Shown piece by piece: positions 51,881 through 63,506 of a DNA stretch of 64,000 nt. Position 1 is the first letter of the stretch. Each line of letters begins with the position of its first letter. The DNA is taken from assembly GCF_051401765.1 (NCBI RefSeq), contig NW_027480450.1, positions 2,108,001-2,172,000 of the forward strand. Reading direction: 5' to 3'. Made by a program: the position numbers and the translations under genes. The notes under the pieces are model-generated. The model worked only from the letters and a program-made list of their open reading frames with translations. It was not told the DNA's origin and made no database searches. Origin of the DNA: Calliopsis andreniformis. Its lineage: Eukaryota > Arthropoda > Insecta > Hymenoptera > Andrenidae.

Positions 51881-54502
51881 TCAATCCTCAATCCTCAATC
51901 CCCAATCCTCAATCCTCCATCCTCAATCCTCAATCCTCAATCTTCAATCCTCAATCCCCAGTCCTCAACCTGCAATCTTCAATGCTCAATCCTCAATCCT
52001 CAAGCCTCAGTCCTCAATCCTCAATCCTCAATCCTCAAACCTCAATACTCAACCGTCAGTCCTCGTCCTCAATCCTCAACCCTCAATACTCAATCCTCAA
52101 TTTTTCAATCATCAATACTCAGTCTTCAATCCTCAATCCTCAATCCTCAATCCTCAATCCTCAATCCTCAATATTCAACACACAACCCTCAACCATCAAT
52201 CCTCAATACTCAACCATCAATCCTCAATTCTCAATACTCAATAGAATATCCTGAATTCCCATGGCTCTGTACTCAATCCGCAATATCCAATAATCAAATG
52301 TCAATCCTCAAAGACCAATTCTCAACACTCAATCCTCAACACTCAGCCCTCTCTCTTCAATCCTCCATCCTCAACCCTCAATCCTCAAGCGTCAATCCTC
52401 AATCCTCAATCCTCAACCCTCAATCCTCATTCTTCAATCCTCAATATCCAGTCCTCAATCTTCAATCCTCAATCCTCAATCCTCAACTCTCAGACCTCAT
52501 CCTCAATACTCAATCCTCAATCCATAGTCCTCAATCTTCAATTCTCAACAGTCAATCTTCAATTCTCAACAGTCAATCTTCAATCCTCAATCCTCAGTCC
52601 TCAAACGTCAATTCTGAATCCTCAATACTCAATCTTCAACCCTCAATCCTCAGTCCTCAATACTCAACCATCAATCCTCAATTCTCAATACTCAATAGAA
52701 TATCCTGAATTCGCAGGATTCAATACTCAAACCTCAATCCTCAACCCTCAGCCCACATCCTCCATCCTCGATCCTCAGGCCTCATCCTCAATCCTCAATC
52801 CTCAATCCTCAGTCCTCAATCTTCAATCCCCAATACTCAAACTTCAATCCTCAATCATCAGTCCTCAAACCTCAATTCTGAATGCTCAATACTCAACCTT
52901 CAACCCTCAATCCTCAGTCCTCAATACTCAACCATCAATCCTCAATTCTCAATACTCAATAGAATATCCTGAATTCGCAGGGTTCAATACTCAAACCTCA
53001 ATCCTCAACCCTCAGCCCTCATCCTACATCCTCGATCCTCAGCCCTCATCCTCAATCCTCAATACTCAATCCTCAATCCTCAATCTTCAATCCTCAATAC
53101 TCAATCTTCAATCCTCAATCCTCAGTCCTCAAACACCAATCCTGAATCCACAACCCTGAATCCTCAATCTTCAGCCCTGAGTCCTCAACAATCAGTTGTC
53201 AATCCTCAATCCTCAATAGAATATCCTCTATTCACAGTTTTCAATACTCAATACTCAATCTGCAATCTTCAAATCTCTATCCACAAACATCAATTCTCAT
53301 CACTCAACCCTCAACACTCAGTCCTCAATGTTGAATCCTCAATCCTAAATTCTCAACCTTCAATTCTCAATACTGTATTTTCAATCCTCAATCCTCAATC
53401 CTCAATCCTCAATCCTCAATCTTCAATCCTCAGTCCCCAATCCTCAGTCCTCAATCCTCAATCCTCAATCCTCAACCGTCAGTCCTCGTCCTCAATCCTC
53501 AACCCTCTATACTCGATCCTCAACCTTTCAATCATCAGTGCTCAATCTCCAATCCCCAATCCTCAATACTCAATCCTCAATCCTCAATCCTCAAGCCTCA
53601 GTCCTCAATCCTCAATCCTCAATCCTCACACCTCAATCCTCAACCGTCAGTCCTCGTCCTCAATCCTCAACCCTCAATACTCGATCCTCAATCTTTCAAT
53701 CATCAGTGCTCAATCTCCAATCCCCAATCCTCAATACTCAATCCTCAATCCTCAACCCTTAATATTCAACACACAACCCCCAACCATCAATCCTCAATCC
53801 TCAATCCTCAATCCTCAATCCTCAAACCTCAATCCTCAACCCTCAATCTTCAATCCTCAATACTCAATCATCAATCCTCAATCCTCAATCCTCAATCCTC
53901 AATCCTCAATCCTCAATCCTCAACCGTCAGTCTTCAATCCTCAATACTCAATCTTCAATCCTCAATCCTCAATCCTCAATCTGCAATCCTCATTCCTCAA
54001 TCCTCAATACCCAATCCTCAATCTTCAACCCTCAATCCTCAATCCTCAATTCTCAATCCTCAATCCTCAGTCCTCAGTCCTCAAACCTCAATCCTCAAAC
54101 CTCAGCCTTCATTCTCAATCCTCAATCCTCAATCCTCAGTCCTCAACCCTCAATCCTCAGTCGTCAAACCTCAATCCCGAATCCTCCATCCTGAATCCTC
54201 AATCTTCAGACCTCAGGCCTCAAAAATCAATTGTCAATCCTCAATCCTCAATAGAAAATCCTAAATTCACAGTTTTCAATACTCAGTCCCCATTCTTCAA
54301 TCTTCAAATCTCAATCCACAAACATCAATTCTCATCACACAACACTGTACCCTCAGTCCTCAGTCTTCAATACTCAATCCTCAATCCTCAACCCTCAGAC
54401 GTCATCCTCAATCCTCAATCCTCAATCCTCAGTCCTCAATCTTCAATCCCCAATACTCGAACTTCAATCCTCAACCCTCAGTCCTCAAACCTCAATTCTG
54501 AA
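51453..54502 (+). repeat. 3,029-bp higher-order unit, copy e, with a 21-bp insertion
   Basis: 3,050 bp long: the standard unit plus a 21-bp duplication at 52,540-52,581. Blocks: A (51,714), D (52,100), B (52,238), C (52,690 and 52,957), A (53,213), A' (54,250). It has CCTCACACCTC near 53,627, shared with copy d, and a private ATCTGCAATCC near 53,980. Confidence 0.87.
52540..52581 (+). repeat. 21-bp exact duplication (three heptamers)
   Basis: AATTCTCAACAGTCAATCTT plus one C is present twice back-to-back (52,540-52,560 and 52,561-52,581). The other 3,029-bp copies have it once (for example near 37,628 and 55,590). The step is three whole heptamers, consistent with replication slippage in register. 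Confidence 0.9.
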
Positions 54503-57500
54503 TCCTCAATACTCAATCTTCAACCCTCAATCCTCAGTCCTCAGTCCTCAAACCTCAATCCTCAAACCTCAGCCCTCAAACCTCAATCCTCAAACCTCAG
54601 CCCTCATCCTCAATCCTCAATCCTCAATCCTCAATCTTCAATCCTCAATACTCAATCTTCAATCCTCAGTCCTCAGTCCCCAAACCTCAACTCTGAACCC
54701 TCAATCCTGAATCCTCAATCTTCAGCCCTCGGTCCTCAACAATCAGTCTTCAATACTCAATCCTCAATAGAATATCCTCAATTCAGAGTATTCAATACTC
54801 AATACTCAATCTGCAATCTTCAAACCTCCATCCACAAACATCAATTCTCATCACTCGACCCTCAACACTCAGTCCTCAATGTTCAATCCTCAATCCTAAA
54901 TTCTCAATCTTCAATTCTCAATACTGTATCTCAATCCTCAATCCTCAATCCCCAATCCTCAATCCTCCATCCTCAATCCTCAATCCTCAATCTTCAATCC
55001 TCAATCCCCAGTCCTCAACCTGCAATCTTCAATGCTCAATCCTCAATCCTCAAGCCTCAGTCCTCAATCCTCAATCCTCAATCCTCAAACCTCAATACTC
55101 AACCGTCAGTCCTCGTCCTCAATCCTCAACCCTCAATACTCAATCCTCAATTTTTCAATCATCAATTCTCAGTCTTCAATCATCAATCCTCAATCCTCAA
55201 TCCTCAATCCTCAATCCTCAATATTCAACACACAACCCTCAACCATCAATCCTCAATACTCAACCATCAATCCTCAATTCTCAATACTCAATAGAATATC
55301 CTGAATTCCCATGGCTCTGTACTCAATCCGCAATATCCAACAATCAAATGTCAATCCTCAAAGACCAATTCTCAACACTCAATCCTCAACACTCAGCCCT
55401 CTCTCTTCAATCCTCCATCCTCAACCCTCAATCCTCAAGCGTCAATCCTCAATCCTCAATCCTCAACCCTCAATCCTCATTCTTCAATCCTCAATATCCA
55501 GTCCTCAATCTTCAATCCTCAATCCTCAATCCTCAACTCTCAGACCTCATCCTCAATACTCAATCCTCAATCCATAGTCCTCAATCTTCAATTCTCAACA
55601 GTCAATCTTCAATCCTCAATCCTCAGTCCTCAAACGTCAATTCTGAATCCTCAATACTCAATCTTCAACCCTCAATCCTCAGTCCTCAATACTCAACCAT
55701 CAATCCTCAATTCTCAATACTCAATAGAATATCCTGAATTCGCAGGATTCAATACTCAAACCTCAATCCTCAACCCTCAGCCCACATCCTCCATCCTCGA
55801 TCCTCAGGCCTCATCCTCAATCCTCAATCCTCAATCCTCAGTCCTCAATCTTCAATCCCCAATACTCAAACTTCAATTCTCAATCATCAGTCCTCAAACC
55901 TCAATTCTGAATGCTCAATACTCAACCTTCAACCCTCAATCCTCAGTCCTCAATACTCAACCATCAATCCTCAATTCTCAATACTCAATAGAATATCCTG
56001 AATTCGCAGGGTTCAATACTCAAACCTCAATCCTCAACCCTCAGCCCTCATCCTACATCCTCGATCCTCAGCCCTCATCCTCAATCCTCAATACTCAATC
56101 CTCAATCCTCAATCTTCAATCCTCAATACTCAATCTTCAATCCTCAATCCTCAGTCCTCAAACACCAATCCTGAATCCACAACCCTGAATCCTCAATCTT
56201 CAGCCCTGAGTCCTCAACAATCAGTTGTCAATCCTCAATCCTCAATAGAATATCCTCTATTCACAGTTTTCAATACTCAATACTCAATCTGCAATCTTCA
56301 AATCTCTATCCACAAACATCAATTCTCATCACTCAACCCTCAACACTCAGTCCTCAATGTTGAATCCTCAATCCTAAATTCTCAACCTTCAATTCTCAAT
56401 ACTGTATTTTCAATCCTCAATCCTCAATCCTCAATCCTCAATCCTCAATCTTCAATCCTCAGTCCCCAATCCTCAGTCCTCAATCCTCAATCCTCAATCC
56501 TCAACCGTCAGTCCTCGTCCTCAATCCTCAACCCTCTATACTCGATCCTCAACCTTTCAATCATCAGTGCTCAATCTCCAATCCCCAATCCTCAATACTC
56601 AATCCTCAATCCTCAATCCTCAAGCCTCAGTCCTCAATCCTCAATCCTCAATCCTCAAACCTCAATCCTCAACCGTCAGTCCTCGTCCTCAATCCTCAAC
56701 CCTCAATACTCGATCCTCAATCTTTCAATCATCAGTGCTCAATCTCCAATCCCCAATCCTCAATACTCAATCCTCAATCCTCAACCCTTAATATTCAACA
56801 CACAACCCCCAACCATCAATCCTCAATCCTCAATCCTCAATCCTCAATCCTCAAACCTCAATCCTCAACCCTCAATCTTCAATCCTCAATACTCAATCAT
56901 CAATCCTCAATCCTCAATCCTCAATCCTCAATCCTCAATCCTCAATCCTCAACCGTCAGTCTTCAATCCTCAATACTCAATCTTCAATCCTCAATCCTCA
57001 ATCCTCAATCCTCAATCCTCATTCCTCAATCCTCAATACCCAATCCTCAATCTTCAACCCTCAATCCTCAATCCTCAATTCTCAATCCTCAATCCTCAGT
57101 CCTCAGTCCTCAAACCTCAATCCTCAAACCTCAGCCTTCATTCTCAATCCTCAATCCTCAATCCTCAGTCCTCAACCCTCAATCCTCAGTCGTCAAACCT
57201 CAATCCCGAATCCTCCATCCTGAATCCTCAATCTTCAGACCTCAGGCCTCAAAAATCAATTGTCAATCCTCAATCCTCAATAGAAAATCCTAAATTCACA
57301 GTTTTCAATACTCAGTCCCCATTCTTCAATCTTCAAATCTCAATCCACAAACATCAATTCTCATCACACAACACTGTACCCTCAGTCCTCAGTCTTCAAT
57401 ACTCAATCCTCAATCCTCAACCCTCAGACGTCATCCTCAATCCTCAATCCTCAATCCTCAGTCCTCAATCTTCAATCCCCAATACTCGAACTTCAATCCT

Positions 57501-57531
57501 CAACCCTCAGTCCTCAAACCTCAATTCTGAA
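54503..57531 (+). repeat. 3,029-bp higher-order unit, copy f
   Basis: Last copy of the 3,029-bp series, without copy e's 21-bp insertion. It has private changes AATCATCAATTCTCAG and CAATCATCAATCC (55,157-55,186) and CCAACAATCAAATG in its B block. The series ends near 57,560, where TCAGTCCTCAGTCC of the other copies becomes TCAGTCCTCAATACTC and a different block order begins. Confidence 0.87.
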
Positions 57532-58293
57532 TCCTCAATACTCAATCTTCAACCCTCAATCCTCAGTCCTCAATACTCAACCATCAATACTCAATTCTCA
57601 ATACTCAATAGAATATCCTGAATTCGCAGGATTCAATACTCAACCCTCAATCCTCAACCCTCAGCCCTCATCCTCCATCCTCGATCCTCAGCCCTCATCC
57701 TCAATCCTCAATACTCAATCGTCAATCCTCAACCTTCAATCCTCAATACTCAATCTTCAATTCTCAATCCTCAGTCCTCAATTCTCAATCCTCAATCCTC
57801 AATGCTCAATCCTCAACCGTCAGACTTCAATCCTCAATACTCAATCTTCAATCCTCAATCCTCAATCCTCAATCCTCAATCCTCAGTCGTCAAACCTCAA
57901 TCCCGAATCCTCAATCATGAATCCTCAATCTTCAGACCTCAGTCCTCAAAAATCAATTGTCAATCCTCAATCCTCAATAGAAAATCCTAAATTCACAGTT
58001 TTAAATACTCAGTCCCCATTCTTCAATCTTCAAATCTCAATCCACAAATATCAATTCTCATCACACAACACTCTACACTCAGTCCTCAATCTTCAATACT
58101 CAATCCTCAATCCTCAACCCTCAGACGTCATCCTCAATACTCAATCTTCAATCCTCAATCCTCAATCCTCAATCCTCAATCCTCATTCCTCAATCCTCAA
58201 TACCCAATCCTCAGTCTTCAACCCTCAATCCTCAATCCTCAATTCTCTATCCTCAATCCTCAGTCCTCAGTCCTCAAACCTCAATCCTCAAAC
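57240..58293 (+). repeat. 1,192-bp-offset duplication, copy 1
   Basis: Matches 58,432-59,485 at a constant offset of 1,192 bp. Blocks: A' (57,283), C (57,607), a CAATGCTC/CAACCGTCAG stretch (57,800), A' (57,975). About 140 bp (58,294-58,431) lies between the matching parts. The left edge overlaps the end of 3,029-bp copy f, so this unit was built from that array's last A' block. Confidence 0.8.
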
Positions 58294-58431
58294 CTCAGCC
58301 ATCATCCTCAATCCCCAATCCTCAATCCTCAATCCTAAATCTTCAATCCTCAATACTCATTCTTCAATCCTCAGTCCTCAGTCCCCAAACCTCAACTCTG
58401 AATCCTCAATCCTGAATCCTCAATCTTCAGA

Positions 58432-59485
58432 CCTCAGTCCTCAAAAATCAATTGTCAATCCTCAATCCTCAATAGAAAATCCTAAATTCACAGTTTTCAA
58501 TACTCAGTCCCCATTCTTCAATCTTCAAATCTCAATCCACAAACATCAATTCTCATCACACAACACTGTACACTCAGTCCTCAATCTTCAATACTCAATC
58601 CTCAATCCTCAACCCTCAGACGTCATCCTCAATCCTCAATCCTCAATCCTCAGTCCTCAATCTTCAATCCCCAATACTCGAACTTCAATCCTCATCCCTC
58701 AGTCCTCAAACCTCAATTCTGAATCCTCAATACTCAATCTTCAACCCTCAATCCTCAGTCCTCAATACTCAACCATCAATACTCAATTCTCAATACTCAA
58801 TAGAATATCCTGAATTCGCAGGATTCAATACTCAACCCTCAATCCTCAACCCTCAGCCCTCATCCTCCATCCTCGATCCTCAGCCCTCATCCTCAATCCT
58901 CAATACTCAATCGTCAATCCTCAACCTTCAATCCTCAATACTCAATCTTCAATTCTCAATCCTCAGTCCTCAATTCTCAATCCTCAATCCTCAATGCTCA
59001 ATCCTCAACCGTCAGTCTTCAATCCTCAATACTCAATCTTCAATCCTCAATCCTCAATCCTCAATCCTCAATCCTCAGTCGTCAAACCTCAATCCCGAAT
59101 CCTCAATCCTGAATCCTCAATCTTCAGACCTCAGTCCTCAAAAATCAATTGTCAATCCTCAATCCTCAATAGAAAATCCTAAATTCACAGTTTTCAATAC
59201 TCAGTCCCCATTCTTCAATCTTCAAAACTCAATCCACAAACATCAATTCTCATCACACAACACTCTACACTCAGTCCTCAATCTTCAATACTCAATCCGC
59301 AATCCTCAACCCTCAGACGTCATCCTCAATACTCAATCTTCAATCCTCAATCCTCAATCCTCAATCCTCAATCCTCAATCCTCATTCCTCAATCCTCAAT
59401 ACCCAATCCTCAGTCTTCAACCCTCAATCCTCAATCCTCAATTCTCTATCCTCAATCCTCAGTCCTCAGTCCTCAAACCTCAATC
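58432..59485 (+). repeat. 1,192-bp-offset duplication, copy 2
   Basis: Second copy, with A' (58,470), C (58,799) and A' (59,168). It differs from copy 1 by single bases such as CCGTCAGTC versus CCGTCAGAC (57,820), CATCCCTCAG versus CAACCCTCAG and CTTCAAAACTC versus CTTCAAATCTC. Matching ends near 59,485, where CTCAATCTTC replaces CTCAAACCTC. Confidence 0.8.
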
Positions 59486-60374
59486 CTCAATCTTCTATCC
59501 TCAATACTCAATCTTCAATCCTCAGTCCTCAGTCCCCAAACCTCAACTCTGAATCCTCAATCCTGAATCCTCAATCTTCAGCCCTGAGTCCTCAACGATT
59601 AGTTGTCAATCCTCAATCCTCAATAGAACATCCTCAATTCACAGTTTTCAATAATGAATACTCAATCTGCAATCTTCAATCCTGAATACTCAATCTTCAA
59701 TCCTCAATCCTCAGCCCTCAAACCTCAGTTCTGGATCCTCAATACTGAATCCTCAACCTTCAGCGCTCAGTCCTCAACAATCAGTTGTCAATCCTCAATC
59801 ATCAATAGAATATCCTCTATTCACAGTTTTCAATACTCAATACTCAATCTGCAATCTTCAAATCTCTATCCACAAACATCAATTCTCATCACTCAACCCT
59901 CAACACTCAGTCCTCAATGTTCAATCCTCAATCCGAAATTCTCAATCTTCAATTCTCAATACTGTATCTTCAATCCTCAATCCTCAATCCTCAGCCCTCA
60001 TTCTCAATCCTCAATCCTCAATCCTCAACGCTCAATATTCAATCCTCAATACTCAATCTTCAATCCTCAATCCTCAATCCTCAATCCTCAATCCTTAATC
60101 CTCAGTCATCAACCTGCAATCCTCAATGCTCAATCCTCAATCCTCAAGCCTCAGACCTCAATCCTCAATCCTCAATCCTCAAACCTCAATACTCAACCGT
60201 CAGTCCTCGTCCTCAATCCTCAACCCTCAATACTCAATCCTCAATTTTTCAATCATCAATACTCAGTCTTCAATCCTCAATCCTCAATCCTCAATCCTCA
60301 ATCCTCAATATTCAACACACAACCCTCAACCATCAATCCTCAATACTCAATCACCAATCCTCAATTCTCAATAC
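59486..60374 (+). repeat. Transition: A''-A pair and D element
   Basis: About 0.9 kb, no gene. It has an A'' block (CAATAATGAATACTC near 59,650), a GGATCC near 59,731, an A block near 59,803 and a T-tract D element near 60,244. The A''-A pair, about 180 bp apart, is the same as near 10,705, 14,351, 22,570, 30,699, 34,589 and 42,942. The right half matches 20,040-20,420 and 26,180-26,560. Confidence 0.75.
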
Positions 60375-61955
60375 TCAATAGAATATCCTGAATTCCCTTG
60401 GCTCTGTACTCAATCCGCAATATCCAATAATCAAGTCTCAATCCTCAAAGACCAATTCTCAACACTCAATCCTCAACACTCAGCGCTCTCTCTTCAATCC
60501 TCCATCCTCAACCCTCAATCCTCAAGAGTCAATCATCAATCCTCAGTCCTCAACCCTCAATCCTCAGTCCTCAAACCTCAATCCCGAATCCTCAATCCTG
60601 AATCCTCAATCTTCAGACCTCAGTCCTCAAAAATCAATTGTCAATCCTCAATTCTCAACAGAATATCCTAAATTCACAGTTTTCAATACTCAGTCCCCAT
60701 TCTTCAATCTTCAAATCTCAATCCACAAACATCAATTCTCATCACTCAATACTCTACACTCAGTCCTCAACCTTCAATCCTCAATCCTCAATCCTCAGTC
60801 TTCAATACTCAATACTCAATCTTCAATCCTCGACCCTCAATTCTCAATCCTCAATACTCAATCCACAATCGTCAATCCTCAATCCCCAATCCTCAATCTT
60901 CATTTCTCAATCCTCAGGCTTCAATCCTCAATACTCAATCTTCAATCCTCAATCCTCAATCCACAACCCTCAATCCTCATTCTTCAATACTCAATACCAA
61001 ATCCTCAATCTTCAATCCTCAATCCTCAATCCTCAAACCTCAGACCTCATCCTCAATCCTCAATCCTCAATCCTCAGTCCACAATTGTCAATCCCCAATA
61101 CTCAATCTTCAATCCTCAATCCTCAGTCCTCAAACCTCAATTCTGAATCCTCAATACTCAATCTTCAACTCTCAATCCTCAGTCCTCAGTCCTCAAACCT
61201 CAATCCTCAAACCCCAGCCCTCAAACCTCAATCCTCAAACCTCAGCCCTCATCCTCAATCCTCAATCCTCAATCCTCAATCTTCAATCCTCAATACTCAA
61301 TCTTCAATCCTCAGTCCTCAGTCCCCAAAGCTCAACTCTGAACCCTCAATCCTGAATCCTCAATCTTCAGCCCTCAGTCCTCAACAGTCAGTTGTCAATC
61401 CTCAATCCTCAATAGAATATCCTCAATTCACAGTTTTCAATACCCAATACTCGATCTGCAACCTTCAAATCTCTATCCACAAACATCAATTCTCATCACT
61501 CAACCCTCAACACTCAGTCCTCAATGTTCAATCCTCAATCCTAAATTCTCAATCTTCAATTCTCAATACTGTATCTTCAATCCTCAATCCTCAATCCTCA
61601 ATCCTCAATCCTCAATCCTCAGTCCCCAATCCTCGGTCCTCAATCCTCAATCCTCAATCCTCAAACCTCAATCCTCAACCGTCAGTCCTCCTCCTCAATC
61701 CTCAACCCTCAATACTCAATCCTCAATTTTTCAATCATCAATACTCAATCTTCAAGCCCCAATCCTCAATCCTCAATCCTCAATCCTCAACCCTCAATAC
61801 TCAATCATCAATTTTTCGATCATCAATGCTCAATCTTCAATCCCCAATCCTCAATCCTCAATCCTCAATCCTCAATCCTCAATCCTTAATATTCAACACA
61901 CAAACTTCAAACATCAATCCTCAATACTCAACCATCAATCCTCAATTCTCAATAC
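60375..61955 (+). repeat. 1.58-kb higher-order unit, copy 1
   Basis: Defined from B block to B block, 1,581 bp. Contents: B (60,375), A' (60,656), A (61,408), two T-tract D elements (61,727 and 61,810). The left 1.1 kb closely matches 24,713-25,850. The B block here has CCCTTGG; the next two copies have CCCATGG. Confidence 0.85.
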
Positions 61956-63506
61956 TCAATAGAATATCCTGAATTCCCATGGCTCTGAACTCAATCCACA
62001 ATATCCAATAATCAAATCTCAATCCTCAAAGACCAATTCTCAACACTCAATCCTCAACACTCAGCCCTCTCTCTTCAATCCTCCATCCTCAACCCTCAAT
62101 CCTCAAGCGTCAATCCTCAATCCTCAATCCTCAACCCTCAATCCTCAGTCCTCAAACCTCAATCCCGAATCCTCAATCCTGAATCCTCAATCTTCAGACC
62201 TCAGTCCTCAAAAATCAATTGTCAATCCTCAATTCTCAACAGAATATCCTAAATTCACAGTTTTCAATACTCAGTCCCCATTCTTCAATCTTCAAATCTC
62301 AATCCACAAACATCAATTCTCATCACTCAATACTCTACACTCAGTCCTCAACCTTCAATCCTCAATCCTCAATCCTCAGTCTTCAATACTCAATACTCAA
62401 TCTTCAATCCTCGACCCTCAATTCTCAATCCTCAATACTCAATCCACAATCGTCAATCCTCAATCCCCAATCCTCAATCTTCATTTCTCAATCCTCAGGC
62501 TTCAATCCTCAATACTCAATCTTCAATCCTCAATCCTCAATCCACAACCCTCAATCCTCATTCTTCAATACTCAATACCAAATCCTCAAACTTCAATCCT
62601 CAATCCTCAATCCTCAAACCTCAGACCTCATCCTCAATCCTCAATCCTCAATCCTCAGTCCACAATTGTCAATCCCCAATACTCAATCTTCAATCCTCAA
62701 TCCTCAGTCCTCAAACCTCAATTCTGAATCCTCAATACTCAATCTTCAACCCTCAATCCTCAGTCCTCAGTCCTCAAACCTCAATCCTCAAACCCCAGCC
62801 CTCAAACCTCAATCCTCAAACCTCAGCCCTCATCCTCAATCCTCAATCCTCAATCCTCAATCTTCAATCCTCAATACTCAATCTTCAATCCTCAGTCCTC
62901 AGTCCCCAAACCTCAACTCTGAACCCTCAATCCTGAATCCTCAATCTTCAGCCCTCAGTCCTCAACAGTCAGTTGTCAATCCTCAATCCTCAATAGAATA
63001 TCCTCAATTCACAGTTTTCAATACCCAATACTCGATCTGCAACCTTCAAATCTCTATCCACAAACATCAATTCTCATCACTCAACCCTCAACACTCAGTC
63101 CTCAATGTTCAATCCTCAATCCTCAATTCTCAATCTTCAATTCTCAATACTGTATCTCAATCCTCGATCCTCAATCCTCAATACTCAATCCTCAATCCTC
63201 AATCTTCAATCCTCAATACTCAATCTTCAATCCTCTACCTCAATCCTCAATCCTCAATCCTCAATCCTAAGTCATCAATCCTCAATCTTCAATACTCAAT
63301 CCTCAATCCTCAATCCTCAATCCTCAATCCTCAATCCTCAACCCTCAATACTCAATCATCAATTTTTCGATCATCAATGCTCAATCTTCAATCCCCAATC
63401 CTCAATCCTCAATCCTCAATCCTCAATCCTCAATCCTTAATATTCAACACACAAACTTCAAACATCAATCCTCAATACTCAACCATCAATCCTCAATTCT
63501 CAATAC
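61956..63506 (+). repeat. 1.58-kb higher-order unit, copy 2
   Basis: 1,551 bp, B to B. Nearly identical to copy 1 up to the A block, then different between about 63,120 and 63,340 (TGTATCTCAATCCTCGATCC rather than TGTATCTTCAATCC, and only one D element). It returns to identity at CAATTTTTCGATCATC (63,362). The internal swap accounts for the 30-bp length difference. Confidence 0.85.
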
